This document shows positions 25,098 through 34,563 of a stretch of DNA of 64,000 nt, piece by piece. Made by a program: the position numbers and the translations under genes. Every line of letters starts with the position of its first letter. Position 1 is the first letter of the stretch. The notes beneath the pieces were generated by a model. The model was given only the letters and a program-made list of their open reading frames with translations, searched no databases and was not told where the DNA came from. Source of the DNA: an uncultured Subdoligranulum sp. (GTDB lineage: Bacteria > Bacillota > Clostridia > Christensenellales > CAG-314); assembly GCA_902496185.1 (NCBI GenBank), contig CABUZX010000004.1, positions 20,001 to 84,000 on the forward strand. The letters run 5' to 3'.

Positions 25098-28000
25098 TTA
25101 AAATTTAATAATTTTTCCGTCCAGCACGGAAACTACCACCGCTTGAGCGGGGATTTTAAGACATTTTTCTACCGCCAACTTGTAGCTGTTGAGTTGTTTT
25201 TGGTAACGCTCCTTAATCAAGTCAGAGCGCCCCGTCACTTTAAAGTCTACCACTATTGCGCTATTTTGCTTAATCACCAAAAGATCAACGACGCCCTGTA
25301 GCATAATTTCGTCGTCAAATCCTTCGCCGAACAACTCGTCATAAGGCAAGGTCGTCAAAAACGGAATTTCTCTAAAACACTTTCCATCGGCAATCAATTC
25401 TACAAACTGACGGCTTGCAAGCGTCTTTAAAATACTGTTTAAATCAATCTTTTGAGCCACCGATTGATCAATCCAACCTTTTTCAACGAGAGTATCAACG
25501 GTGTTTTGCAAGCTTTTTAAATTTACGTCGTACAAATCGCAGGTTTCAAAAATCTTGTGATACGCTTTGCCGAGTTGAGCTTTGTCCTCCGCTAATATTG
25601 TATCGCTATCGGTTTTTTCTAAACTTTCGCCGTCCGCAAGATAAACGGCTTGAGCTTGCGAGTCTTCTTCCGCGCTTTCCGTCAACTTTAAAGACTTTGT
25701 CTCGTCCAACTTGCTGGACACAACCTTTAAGGGCAAATCCAACTGCGCCTTGCGCGGATACTGCCAAGCGCAATGTTTTTTGTACTGCTCAAGCAACTCT
25801 TCGTCTATATTTTGTGATTGTGTTTGCAAAACGGCTTGAGCCGTTTCTTGGGCGCAATCAAGATGGTCAAGCAAAACCGTTTGTTGCTCAAACAATTTTT
25901 TTCCGTCCGCGGTTTGGTTTTGTAGTGGCAACCAATCGAACATTTCGGTTGCTTGAGAAGCGTCAAAAAACGGTTTTTGTAGTGATTCTTCTTTAACTGC
26001 AATACATACAAGCTTACGTTTTGCTCGAGTTGCGCCAACGTACAAAAGACGCAATTCTTCTTCCCTTTCTCTCTTTTTGATACGTTCTGCAACAAAATAC
26101 TCTCTAAGTGTTTTTAGCTTTTCGCCGTTAGCGGAATATCTAACCGCTAAACCGTAATCTTTGTTTAAAATAATATTCCCGCTATCTTTTGCAGAGGAAA
26201 ACTTTGAGTCTAATCCCGACAAAAATACCACGTCAAACTCCAGTCCCTTTGACGCGTGTACCGTCATAATCCTTACGGCGTCGCCAAAGACGCTCCCTGC
26301 GGAAAAATCTTCTTCGCTAAAGGAACATTCTAACACCTCCGCCACCGAAAGCGCGCTTATCGCACCAACGAAAGAAAACAAGCGCGTACGCCTTAATTGC
26401 CCGTTGGGTAAAGCCAACACATATTTTTCGTACTGTGTTTCCTTAAACAACTCAAGCAACAACTGCCCCACTTTAAGCGTTGACTTTAACACTCCGTATT
26501 TTTCCGTCAAACGCAAAAAATCGGTACATTTTTGTTTGATTTCTTTGTTTGACAAAGGTTGCTCGGCGTAAAAAAACATTTTTTGCCACAAAGTAGGCTG
26601 TTCGTTGTTTTCCGCAAGAATTGCAAGGTCGTTTACTTCAAAACCGCCAATACAACTAAGCAAGGTTTGCGCCAAGGCATAATCGTCGTAATTGTTGTCC
26701 AAAACCTTAAAAAACGCCAACAAATCGCTTATTTCCTTGATAGAAACGTCTCCCTCAAGCTTAATTACGGCAGGGATACCTTCTCGCAAAAGTTGCTTGT
26801 AAATATCTACCGCGTCGCTTTTGATACTACGTCGCAATATTACGATATCTCCCAAGCCGACGACACTACCGTCTTCCTTCTTTTTGCCGATAAGCGCTTT
26901 TATTTTGTCGGCTATAAACTTGCCTTCTGCTCTGCCGTCGCAAAATTCTTCCGCTGATTGTTCCGTCGGATCATAAATTTTGTCTGGGGCAAAAACTTTT
27001 TTTGTCTTGCTTTTTTTGATATGAATTACTTCTACCGCAGGCTTTTGATCGCAAATTCTTCCGTCGGAATGAGCCACCAACATACCCGTATTAAAATAAT
27101 CTGCTTTGCCAAATTGCTCGGTCATCACGTTTTTAAAAATTTCGTTAACAAAATCTGCAATTTGTCCGTTGCAACGAAAATTGTCGTTCATATACACGAC
27201 TTTGTTGTTTTGCTCGTCCAACGCATATTGCTTTGCTTTGTCGGCAAAAATTTCGGGACTTGCCTGACGAAATCCGTAAATACTTTGCTTTACGTCACCC
27301 ACGGCAAAAAGACTGTTGGGCTTTGCAACAAGTTGCAAAATTTGCTCCTGAATACCGTTTACGTCCTGATATTCGTCCACAAACACGTAGTCGTAACGCT
27401 GTCGTACTTGCTCGGCGGTGTCGAAATTTCGCAAAATTTTGAGCGTCATTTTTTCCAAATCGGAAAAATCCGCAACGTTTTTTTCCTTTTTTGCAAGGGC
27501 AAACTCTTTTTCAACGTCTTCGGCAAGCTTTACCAAAAACCGACAAAAATCTTCACACGTTTTGTCGAACTCGCCGTTTTGCAAGACAAGTGAAATTTCC
27601 TTTGCCTCGTCAATAAGTTTTTTTACGTCGTCAACCAACTTGTCTTGAATACAAAGCAAGTTTTGTAGCGTGTCAAAATCACAACTAAAAATTTCTTCGT
27701 CCTTTTTGTTTTTGTTGGGAATTTTTGTTTCCAAAATGCTTTGAATATTTTTTTGCAAATCAACCTTATCGGTTGCAGTCAAGGTCGTACGGATGGTTTC
27801 TAACCTTTTTACACACCCGTCTAAGCCTGCGCTACCCATTTGAATTAACAAGCTTGACAAATTTTGCTTTAATTTTTGCGTTTTTTCAATAAACGAACGG
27901 TTAAAATACTCTAAAATCTTTTGGGTGTTGTAAAGCACAAAAGTTTGTTCAAACCAATCGGAAAGACTTTCAACGCAACTGAAAAGTTTGTGCAATTCTT

Positions 28001-28511
28001 TTACGTTTTTGCGCAAAGTAGAGTCTTCGCGGTCGGTACAAAACTTTTCCACCACGTCGCACAAGTCGGAGTTTTCACGATAATATTTTTCAAAAACAGT
28101 ATCCGTAGCGCGCTCAAAGAGCAACTTGCTGTCTCTTTCTTCCAATATTGCAAAGTTGGGGTCTATCCCCACCACGTAAAAATATTCTCTCACTACGTCC
28201 GCGCAAAAAGAGTGAATCGTACCGATAGAACAAGCGTCGATATGCTGACTTTGCTCCAAGGTAAAATCGTCGTCGGACTCAGTCAAAAGGTTAAACAATT
28301 TTTCCTTCATTTCCGACGCGGCAAGACGAGTAAAGGTGACTACCAACATTTTTTCCAACTCGGCGCGTTTATTTTGCACCAAATCACGTATTCGCGTAAC
28401 CATTACGGTAGTTTTGCCCGTACCCGCAGAAGCGCTCACTAAAAGATTTTGCTTTTTTGAAATATCCAACGCCAAGCGTTGATTTTGCGTAAATTTTACC
28501 TTGTCAGCCAT
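25098..28511 (-). CDS. addA: ATP-dependent helicase/nuclease subunit A
   Basis: A 1137-residue UvrD-like helicase with a C-terminal nuclease domain. With AddB it resects double-strand breaks for RecA loading. Visible motifs are Walker A in VSASAGTGKTTVMV (residues ~31-44), FVDEYQDVNGIQ, FAVGDVKQSIYGFRQA, MTVHASKGLEFDVVFL, LRLLYVGATRAKRKL, and the RecB-type nuclease motif MLQGVVDLLV...VVDFKVTG. Length fits AddA. AAGGAG precedes the ATG, which overlaps the addB stop by 8 bases. Confidence 0.95.
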   Translation of the reverse strand: MADKVKFTQNQRLALDISKKQNLLVSASAGTGKTTVMVTRIRDLVQNKRAELEKMLVVTFTRLAASEMKEKLFNLLTESDDDFTLEQSQHIDACSIGTIHSFCADVVREYFYVVGIDPNFAILEERDSKLLFERATDTVFEKYYRENSDLCDVVEKFCTDREDSTLRKNVKELHKLFSCVESLSDWFEQTFVLYNTQKILEYFNRSFIEKTQKLKQNLSSLLIQMGSAGLDGCVKRLETIRTTLTATDKVDLQKNIQSILETKIPNKNKKDEEIFSCDFDTLQNLLCIQDKLVDDVKKLIDEAKEISLVLQNGEFDKTCEDFCRFLVKLAEDVEKEFALAKKEKNVADFSDLEKMTLKILRNFDTAEQVRQRYDYVFVDEYQDVNGIQEQILQLVAKPNSLFAVGDVKQSIYGFRQASPEIFADKAKQYALDEQNNKVVYMNDNFRCNGQIADFVNEIFKNVMTEQFGKADYFNTGMLVAHSDGRICDQKPAVEVIHIKKSKTKKVFAPDKIYDPTEQSAEEFCDGRAEGKFIADKIKALIGKKKEDGSVVGLGDIVILRRSIKSDAVDIYKQLLREGIPAVIKLEGDVSIKEISDLLAFFKVLDNNYDDYALAQTLLSCIGGFEVNDLAILAENNEQPTLWQKMFFYAEQPLSNKEIKQKCTDFLRLTEKYGVLKSTLKVGQLLLELFKETQYEKYVLALPNGQLRRTRLFSFVGAISALSVAEVLECSFSEEDFSAGSVFGDAVRIMTVHASKGLEFDVVFLSGLDSKFSSAKDSGNIILNKDYGLAVRYSANGEKLKTLREYFVAERIKKREREEELRLLYVGATRAKRKLVCIAVKEESLQKPFFDASQATEMFDWLPLQNQTADGKKLFEQQTVLLDHLDCAQETAQAVLQTQSQNIDEELLEQYKKHCAWQYPRKAQLDLPLKVVSSKLDETKSLKLTESAEEDSQAQAVYLADGESLEKTDSDTILAEDKAQLGKAYHKIFETCDLYDVNLKSLQNTVDTLVEKGWIDQSVAQKIDLNSILKTLASRQFVELIADGKCFREIPFLTTLPYDELFGEGFDDEIMLQGVVDLLVIKQNSAIVVDFKVTGRSDLIKERYQKQLNSYKLAVEKCLKIPAQAVVVSVLDGKIIKF

Positions 28512-31500
28512 CTTTTTGCTCCTTTGCCACTCTTGACACGGTTTCTCCCGTCACGCCTGAAACGCTTCTTGCAGGTTTAACGCGCGTATCGAAAAAACCA
28601 CAAACGTTTTTTGCAGGACAGTACGTACACGCGTCATTAAGCGGATTGACGTCAACGTAGCCACGTTGCATCAATTCACACGCTTTTGTAATAATTTGCT
28701 CGGCGTACGCTTGATAATCTTCAAAGGTTTCGGCATCTACAAACGTAGATGGTTTTTTGTTGACTTCTCCGCTTTTTGTGATACAAGCGCCCAACAAATC
28801 GCCCGCGCAACCCGCCCCCGCGGTATTGTCTATTTTTTTAAGAATATCTACGTCTTTAATAATTCTGCCGATAATTTTTGATTTTTTGTCGGTACTGCCG
28901 AGATTTTTAACTTTGTAATAAACCGAACCTATAGGTTTTTTAGCCAAAGCTTTTTTTACCGCCAAAGCGTAAACAAAAAGTTGTAGTTTTGTTCCGTTAA
29001 ACAATTGCGCCTCGCTAAATGTCGGTTTGCCCGATTTGTAGTCGTAAATGAGCGCTTTTTCTCCGCAAACGTCTATTCTGTCGGCAATACCTTTGAGATA
29101 CAATCGCTTATCCCCTACCACAATACTCGGCGAGGCGTTGTTGTGCTTGTCAAAGACAAATTCCGTCGCAAAGGGAGCAAAATCGCTGTTGTCGATTTCT
29201 TTTTTTATTTGTTGACAATGAAAAACAGCTTCCTTTTTGAGTTTGAGACAAAATGCTTTGCCCTTGTGCGTTTTGACTATGGCTTTGTAACGCTCCTCCT
29301 GCATAAGGTCGTCAAAAATTTTGCCCGCCGTGTCGCCGTCTACGTTTTGCCCCTTGATGATTTTGTTGACAAAACGCTGAAAAACGGCGTGTAAAATATT
29401 TCCGAAGTCGGAAGAATTTAAATCGGCTACCTCCAACTCTTTTAAACCTATTCCGTTTTGCAAAAAGTGCCAAAACGGACACTCAAAAAACTTTTCTATC
29501 CGCGTAACGCTAAACGTATCGCCTTTAAAAAATAGTTTGTCACCGTTTTTAACGTCGTCAATATGCGGTTTAAAACAACGGTACTTAGTTAGACTTTGCC
29601 CAAACAAGGACAAGCAAACAGCCTGTTCTTTGGACAAAGGAATACCGTCGTTGACGCAACCGAGAGCCAGCACCGCCTCGTCTTGCGCCGTTTTTTTGCT
29701 GACGGCAAAAGGACTAAAGGTGTTTTCTTCTATTTTAAAGGCTTTTTTTATTAACGAAACGACGGAAGACGGTCGCAATTCGTCCTTTTGTGATTTTGTT
29801 TTATAACTTATATACAAGGTTTTTTGCGGTTCGCACAATAGGTTGTAAAGAGTAAATTTTTCCTGTCGGTTTTTTTGCGCGAGACTTATATCAATCGACA
29901 AACCGCGTTCTGAAAGCTGGCTCAAGTTTTTATCAGATAACAACGCGCAACTTTTGTACAGTTTTGGCAACTCGCCCTCGTTTGCGCCCAAGACTGCCAA
30001 TACTTTTACGTCGTGATTTTTGCCCTTGTCAAGGTTGCTCACAAACACGCAGTCTGTCTTTGTTGGCAATACGGAAATAGTTTGCGAGCCGAGCGAAGAA
30101 GTAAGCCCTACTACAAACCTATCCAAAGCAAGCGGTTGACTGCCGAAAATAATTTTTACTTGTTCTAATACGCCAAATATCTTTTTTTGCGCCTGCAAAA
30201 GAGCCTTTGAGTCGTGCTCTTGCCCGTAAAAACGGAGTTTTTCCGCGTGGGTTGAAATTTTTTCTTCTAAATTGTGTTTTTCAAACAACTGCGTGATTAA
30301 ATCAACGTAATATTCCGCCGTAGCGACTTTGGGCACTTCTTCGGCGCACAAATATTCTTGAATTTTTGCCCGCGTAAGGTCGGCGGACTCAAACAAAACG
30401 TCCTTACAGCCTATGTCAAATTTGTCGTAACGGTAGTTGACGTTGTATTTTTTACAAAAAGTTTCAAACGCCGAAAGGTTTTGATCAAACAAAGGATTTT
30501 TAGCAAACTCCAAAACCTTATCCAACTGATGATTGTGAAGGTGACTTTGCAAAAAAGACAGCGCGTACCGCGCAGGCAAGGTGTCGGCAAGCGAAGTTTT
30601 TGCATCCAAATAAAAGGGAATTTCATAGTCCCCAAAACACTTAAAAATAGCGTAGGAATATTGCGAAACGTCACTGCACACCACCTTGACGTCGCCGTAG
30701 AGTCCGCCGTTTTTGACGTAAGCGTCGATAAACTCCGCCAAGCTCTTTGCCTCACCATTACCATCGGCCGTCACGCGGAGCACAAGTTGGTCGTTTTGGG
30801 CGGGTTTTTTTTCGATTTTTCCACCGCCGAAAAAAGCGTTAAAAACCTGCGCGGACAGCGGGCTTTTTGGCGCGCAAAAATATTCTTGTTTAAACTCTTC
30901 GCCAAGTTTTTGGCAAACGTTTTTGACGGCAAGCGCAACGGAATTGTCAAACAACGCGCTTTTGGTTTTTTGCGCGTCTACAAACGCAGGCGTTGCAACG
31001 GTGACCTCGCGACCGTTTTGAATAAGCTTTTCTAAAATACGTTTTTCCTGCTCGGTAAAACTCAAAAAATCGTAAATATAAAAACCCCAATTACCGATAG
31101 TTTGCGAATTTAAACAGTCCGCCAACAAATCCAAAGTGTCGGCGCTGTCAATAAACTTGTCCTTAGTTGCGTCAACGTACAAGCCGTAAAGCAACCTGAC
31201 GTCTTGTAATTTGTTTTTTAAGGCTACGGGCAAATCTTGAGCCGACAAAGCTTCGGGCGAAACGCGCGAGTACTTAAAGGCGCTTATCAGTTCGTAAAGT
31301 TTTTCCGCAAAACCGTCAGTATCGAAACTTTTAGAAAAACACACAAACTGCTCGGACGCCTCAAAAGCAAGTTTGGATAGTAAAAGTACTCCGTTTTGCT
31401 TGTTGAGATAGTTTAACGGAGTGTTTACCAAACGGTTTGCAAGATTTTTAAAGGTGACGACTTGCGTGTTGAAACTTCCGCCAAGAGTATTTAGCAAGGC

Positions 31501-31644
31501 TCTTTCGGCGTCCAAAGTGCTCCTGTCCGGCACTACGACAAAGTTTTTTGCGTCAAGGTCGGTAGGACAAAGCAAGGTTAGCTTTTTGTCAATGGCAATT
31601 TTTGCCGAACGCAAGGTATCGGTACAAATTAGAGTAGTTTTCAT
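28504..31644 (-). CDS. addB: ATP-dependent helicase/nuclease subunit B
   Basis: The AddB partner of AddA, about 1046 residues. The C-terminal nuclease carries GIADRIDVC...ALIYDYKSGK. The four cysteines expected to bind a [4Fe-4S] cluster are in FFECPFWHFL and CTYCPAKNVCGFF. The frame opens with a TTG at 31692, but the ATG at 31644 (MKTTLICTDT) is preferred because a promoter with -10 TATAAT lies between them, exactly six bases before the ATG. There is no ribosome binding site, so the mRNA may be leaderless. AddB is first in the addB-addA-mpg unit. Confidence 0.93.
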   Translation of the reverse strand: MKTTLICTDTLRSAKIAIDKKLTLLCPTDLDAKNFVVVPDRSTLDAERALLNTLGGSFNTQVVTFKNLANRLVNTPLNYLNKQNGVLLLSKLAFEASEQFVCFSKSFDTDGFAEKLYELISAFKYSRVSPEALSAQDLPVALKNKLQDVRLLYGLYVDATKDKFIDSADTLDLLADCLNSQTIGNWGFYIYDFLSFTEQEKRILEKLIQNGREVTVATPAFVDAQKTKSALFDNSVALAVKNVCQKLGEEFKQEYFCAPKSPLSAQVFNAFFGGGKIEKKPAQNDQLVLRVTADGNGEAKSLAEFIDAYVKNGGLYGDVKVVCSDVSQYSYAIFKCFGDYEIPFYLDAKTSLADTLPARYALSFLQSHLHNHQLDKVLEFAKNPLFDQNLSAFETFCKKYNVNYRYDKFDIGCKDVLFESADLTRAKIQEYLCAEEVPKVATAEYYVDLITQLFEKHNLEEKISTHAEKLRFYGQEHDSKALLQAQKKIFGVLEQVKIIFGSQPLALDRFVVGLTSSLGSQTISVLPTKTDCVFVSNLDKGKNHDVKVLAVLGANEGELPKLYKSCALLSDKNLSQLSERGLSIDISLAQKNRQEKFTLYNLLCEPQKTLYISYKTKSQKDELRPSSVVSLIKKAFKIEENTFSPFAVSKKTAQDEAVLALGCVNDGIPLSKEQAVCLSLFGQSLTKYRCFKPHIDDVKNGDKLFFKGDTFSVTRIEKFFECPFWHFLQNGIGLKELEVADLNSSDFGNILHAVFQRFVNKIIKGQNVDGDTAGKIFDDLMQEERYKAIVKTHKGKAFCLKLKKEAVFHCQQIKKEIDNSDFAPFATEFVFDKHNNASPSIVVGDKRLYLKGIADRIDVCGEKALIYDYKSGKPTFSEAQLFNGTKLQLFVYALAVKKALAKKPIGSVYYKVKNLGSTDKKSKIIGRIIKDVDILKKIDNTAGAGCAGDLLGACITKSGEVNKKPSTFVDAETFEDYQAYAEQIITKACELMQRGYVDVNPLNDACTYCPAKNVCGFFDTRVKPARSVSGVTGETVSRVAKEQKDG

Positions 31645-31650
31645 ACTACA

Positions 31651-31679
31651 ATTATACTTGTAGCGGACCTTTTTGTAAA
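31651..31679 (-). promoter_or_regulatory. Promoter of addB, six bases before the start codon
   Basis: Minus strand: TTTACA (31674-31679), 17-base spacer, TATAAT (31651-31656), then TGTAGT and the ATG. The usual initiation point, seven bases past the -10, is the A of the ATG. Confidence 0.75.
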
Positions 31680-31705
31680 ATAAATCAGGCAAATATTTGT
31701 TTTTG

Positions 31706-31734
31706 TTGAAATATTTTTACGCCCGTGATATAAT
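31706..31734 (+). promoter_or_regulatory. Promoter of the radical SAM activase, six bases before the start codon
   Basis: TTGAAA (31706-31711), 17-base spacer, TATAAT (31729-31734), then AAGGGT and the ATG at 31741. It is divergent from the addB promoter and has the same -10 to ATG distance. Confidence 0.75.
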
Positions 31735-31740
31735 AAGGGT

Positions 31741-32427
31741 ATGAATATTTGCGGAATTGAAAAAGTTTCCTTAGTTGACTTTGACGGAAAAATTTGCGCA
31801 ACCCTTTTTTGCCCCGGTTGCAACTTTGCTTGCCCATATTGCCACAACGGCGGAATATTGTCTGACTCTACCACGCTTTTAAATCAGGCGGAAGTTTTTG
31901 ACCTTTTGACAAAACGTAAAAAAATGTTGGACGCAGTCACCGTGAGCGGTGGCGAGCCTACGCTTCAAAAAGATTTGTCTGAATTTTTAAAACAACTTAA
32001 AGATATGGGTTACGCAGTCAAACTCGACACCAACGGCAGTAATTTTGACGCGCTCAAACACGTTGTAGAAAATAAGCTCGTAGATTACGTAGCAATGGAC
32101 GTAAAAAACAGCAAAGAGTGTTACACAAAAACAATAGGCAAAATAAACTTTGACCTTTCGCAAATTTTGCAAAGTATAGAGTTTTTAAAACAAAATAAGG
32201 TGGATTACGAATTTCGCACCACTCTCGTAAAAGACTTTCATACCCAACAAAGTATTGAAAGTATGGCAACCTTGCTCAATGGCGCAAAAAAACTCTTTTT
32301 GCAAAAATTTAAACAAACGGAAACTTGCTTGTCCACGGGACTTTTGCCTGTCCCCAAAGAACAAGCAGAGCTTTTTGCGAAAATTTTACGCACAACAGTC
32401 AATCAAGTGTTTTTGCGCGGATATTAA
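31741..32427 (+). CDS. Radical SAM activating enzyme, anaerobic ribonucleotide reductase type (NrdG-like)
   Basis: A 228-residue radical S-adenosylmethionine enzyme. The cluster-binding motif CNFACPYCHNG (CxxxCxxC) is at ~residues 32-42, and VTVSGGEPTLQ and VKLDTNGSNFD are the usual SAM-binding segments. The short length and N-terminal MNICGIEKVSLVDF fit the NrdG2-type activase that installs the glycyl radical in class III ribonucleotide reductase. No nrdD is present in the window, so its partner is elsewhere. It begins with an ATG that has no usable leader. Confidence 0.82.
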   Translation: MNICGIEKVSLVDFDGKICATLFCPGCNFACPYCHNGGILSDSTTLLNQAEVFDLLTKRKKMLDAVTVSGGEPTLQKDLSEFLKQLKDMGYAVKLDTNGSNFDALKHVVENKLVDYVAMDVKNSKECYTKTIGKINFDLSQILQSIEFLKQNKVDYEFRTTLVKDFHTQQSIESMATLLNGAKKLFLQKFKQTETCLSTGLLPVPKEQAELFAKILRTTVNQVFLRGY

Positions 32428-32545
32428 ATCGTAAACACAAACATAAGGTTGTTAAACTGGATTTGTAACATACAAATTAAAACGATTTCAAGTTTTTAAA
32501 ATCACCAAAACGAGTAGCTTTCGTCAAAAAAAAAGGAGAAAATTT

Positions 32546-32974
32546 ATGGTATCTGTAGAAGAATTGATGGCAGGTTGTTTACACCTTACCCAACAAGAGT
32601 TAGAAGACTACGCATGGGAGAGATTTGTTCCCGTACGCGATTATTTGGAGGCCCGTCACAGCATAAAAGAAGCTAACGATATGGTTTTTGACGCACTTGC
32701 AACCATTTGCGCAATCGACGGCGTTATTACTGAGTCGGAATTTGAAATATTACGAATGATACACGGATTTAGCTACGCCGAGCAAAAAGACGTAGAAAAA
32801 AAGGCAAAAAAATACAACAACAAAAAAGCAATGGAAAAAACTTTGCTTTTTTGCGCCAATTTGCCATATGACGAAAAACTGTCCTTTGTTTGCTTGGCAA
32901 TAGCCATACTTGCCGTGGACAAGAGATATACCGATAGAGAATTAGCGCTCTTAAAGACAATGTTAGGGTATTAA
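32546..32974 (+). CDS. TerB-like domain protein
   Basis: A 142-residue, all-helical, acidic protein without membrane segments. Residues ~45-140 (FDALATICAIDGVITESEFE...IAILAVDKRYTDRELALL) show the two (A/C)xxDGxIxxxE(F)-like repeats typical of TerB-type domains, which may bind metal. The family's general function is unclear. AAAGGAGA precedes the ATG. It is 118 bases after the radical SAM gene; linkage is uncertain. Confidence 0.55.
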   Translation: MVSVEELMAGCLHLTQQELEDYAWERFVPVRDYLEARHSIKEANDMVFDALATICAIDGVITESEFEILRMIHGFSYAEQKDVEKKAKKYNNKKAMEKTLLFCANLPYDEKLSFVCLAIAILAVDKRYTDRELALLKTMLGY

Positions 32975-32992
32975 TTTTTATCAAAATACTAC

Positions 32993-33013
32993 TTTTGAGA
33001 TACTTTACTTTGT
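32993..33013 (+). repeat. Decayed remnant of the dispersed repeat, copy B
   Basis: TTTTGAGATACTTTACTTTG resembles the repeat's left arm (GAGATACTTCGCTT...) and lies just before a terminator of the shared stem type, as in the other copies. Confidence 0.4.
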
Positions 33014-33027
33014 CTATTGACAATAGC

Positions 33028-33054
33028 AAAAAAGCACCTTTTGGGTGCTTTTTT
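33028..33054. terminator. Bidirectional terminator between the TerB-like gene and tadA
   Basis: The stem AAAAAAGCACC/GGGTGCTTTTTT with a TTTT loop lies between converging genes. Confidence 0.88.
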
Positions 33055-33087
33055 AAATTTGATTATTTAAAAACAAAACATATATTT

Positions 33088-33537
33088 TCAACGTCGTTGG
33101 GCGAAAAAATCTTTAAGCAATTGACGACAATCGTCTTGCAAGATACCGCCCTCTACTGTCAAATTGTGATTAAGCTGATTAAATTCGGCAAGATTTACGA
33201 TACTACCGCAAACGCCACCCTTTTGGTCGTACGCGCCAAAATACACTTTTTTTATTCTTGCGTTAAAGCAAGCGCCCAAACACATTGCGCACGGCTCTAA
33301 CGTCACGTACAGCTCGCAGTCGTTTAATCGCCAACTGCCGAGTTTTTTGCAAGCCGACTCAATTGCCACGATTTCTGCGTGTTTTGTAGCAATCTGCGTT
33401 TTGTCACGCTTGTTTTGCCCTGTAGACAAAACCTTGCCGTCCAAAACGACAACTGCGCCGATAGGCACTTCGCCTTTAGCGAAGGCTTTTTGGGCTTGAA
33501 GTAATGCCCGTTTCATGAATTTCGTTTGTTGATTCAT
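33088..33537 (-). CDS. tadA: tRNA-specific adenosine deaminase TadA
   Basis: This 149-residue zinc deaminase converts A34 to inosine in tRNA-Arg(ACG). The catalytic HAE motif is in ATKHAEIVAIESA, and PCxxC is in LEPCAMCLGACFNARI; GEVPIGAVVV and KVYFGAYDQKGG are also typical. The ATG at 33537 (MNQQTKFMKRALL) is chosen because it gives the usual TadA N-terminus. The ribosome binding site is weak (GAGAG). The coding region overlaps the end of the upstream peptidase gene by 62 bases in another frame. Confidence 0.93.
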   Translation of the reverse strand: MNQQTKFMKRALLQAQKAFAKGEVPIGAVVVLDGKVLSTGQNKRDKTQIATKHAEIVAIESACKKLGSWRLNDCELYVTLEPCAMCLGACFNARIKKVYFGAYDQKGGVCGSIVNLAEFNQLNHNLTVEGGILQDDCRQLLKDFFAQRR

Positions 33538-34411
33538 TTTGTTTTGATCTCTCTTTGTCACGACTGACGGTGTTGAGCAACCGACGCGGAATATCTACGT
33601 TTTTGTTGTAAATATCTTCAAACTGCGTATAAGGATAAGGATGACCGTACTTGTCACTCCCCACTTCTACCGTAAGCGACGGAATCCCAAGCCTCAAAAT
33701 ACACCAATCCTTGTATCCACCGCAACTGCCCGCCTCGTTTGCCACGAGCTTATAACCCGTCAACTGCGAAACACTTTTTGCAATTTTGTAATGATACCAC
33801 AACTGTTGCTTATTTTGCTGAAAAAACCGCCAAAAAATAACTTCTCCCTTGCAGTGATAATTGATTGTAGCAAGCGGATTTACCGACAAAGTCAAGCGCA
33901 TAAGGTTTTTTGTCTCGATTTCGCTATGCGGAGCTTTACCGACGTAATTTGCCGGAGACTTAAAAAACAAATTGCTCTTGCCTTGCCCCCAACGCGCGTC
34001 AAAGTTGACGTTTAAATCCACGCCGTTGGCGTTGGCTTTCCATAGAGAAAAATCCGTACCGCCGTTGATTTTTATAAGGTTTTTTTTGAGTTGCTTGTCG
34101 GCAACAAACCCGACGCCCTCTTGAACCAATCTTACTCCGTCAACGTTTATCATCGGCACAAAATAAATTCCACCGTCAAGTTTTGCAGATGGGTTTTTTA
34201 ACAAATGCTTTGCTTGATTGACCACCAACAGCGCCGTAATATGCTCCCGCGCGTGTATGGAGCCCGTCACTATAATGCAGTCTTTTTGCTTGTCTCCAAT
34301 AAAAACATAGGGGATTTCTTGCCCCAACGCGCTTTTGCCGATAATACCTGTTTCTACCCCACGACGGGCAAATTCTTCCGTCTCTTTCAACAAATCAAAA
34401 TATCCAAACAC
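33476..34411 (-). CDS. M14-family zinc carboxypeptidase
   Basis: A metallopeptidase of about 311 residues with the M14 zinc site: HxxE in GSIHAREHITALL and the third histidine in INYHCKGEV. The catalytic glutamate is in SLTVEVGSD. The best relatives are gamma-D-glutamyl-meso-diaminopimelate peptidases and other murein-peptide carboxypeptidases. There is no signal peptide, so it probably acts in the cytoplasm on recycled wall peptides. A GTG at 34411 with AAGGTGG upstream is chosen over the TTG at 34471. The last ~30 residues lie past the conserved domain and overlap tadA. Confidence 0.85.
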   Translation of the reverse strand: MFGYFDLLKETEEFARRGVETGIIGKSALGQEIPYVFIGDKQKDCIIVTGSIHAREHITALLVVNQAKHLLKNPSAKLDGGIYFVPMINVDGVRLVQEGVGFVADKQLKKNLIKINGGTDFSLWKANANGVDLNVNFDARWGQGKSNLFFKSPANYVGKAPHSEIETKNLMRLTLSVNPLATINYHCKGEVIFWRFFQQNKQQLWYHYKIAKSVSQLTGYKLVANEAGSCGGYKDWCILRLGIPSLTVEVGSDKYGHPYPYTQFEDIYNKNVDIPRRLLNTVSRDKERSKQNESTNEIHETGITSSPKSLR

Positions 34412-34563
34412 GTCGTCACCACCTTTTTGAGTCTCTTTTATGTTATGCTGTTTTTTAACACAAAGTGACAACGTAGGATAAATTTTTTTATGGAGCGTAC
34501 TCCTTGTACGTGACCGTAGGCAATACGCAAGTTTGACACAGTAATGCGAAGCGTATAATCCGT

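Noticed and set aside
33028..33054. Repeated GCACC/GGTGC hairpins as a possible CRISPR or attachment site
   Set aside because: They are single hairpins with T-runs, always at gene ends, and fit terminators; no spacer-repeat periodicity exists.
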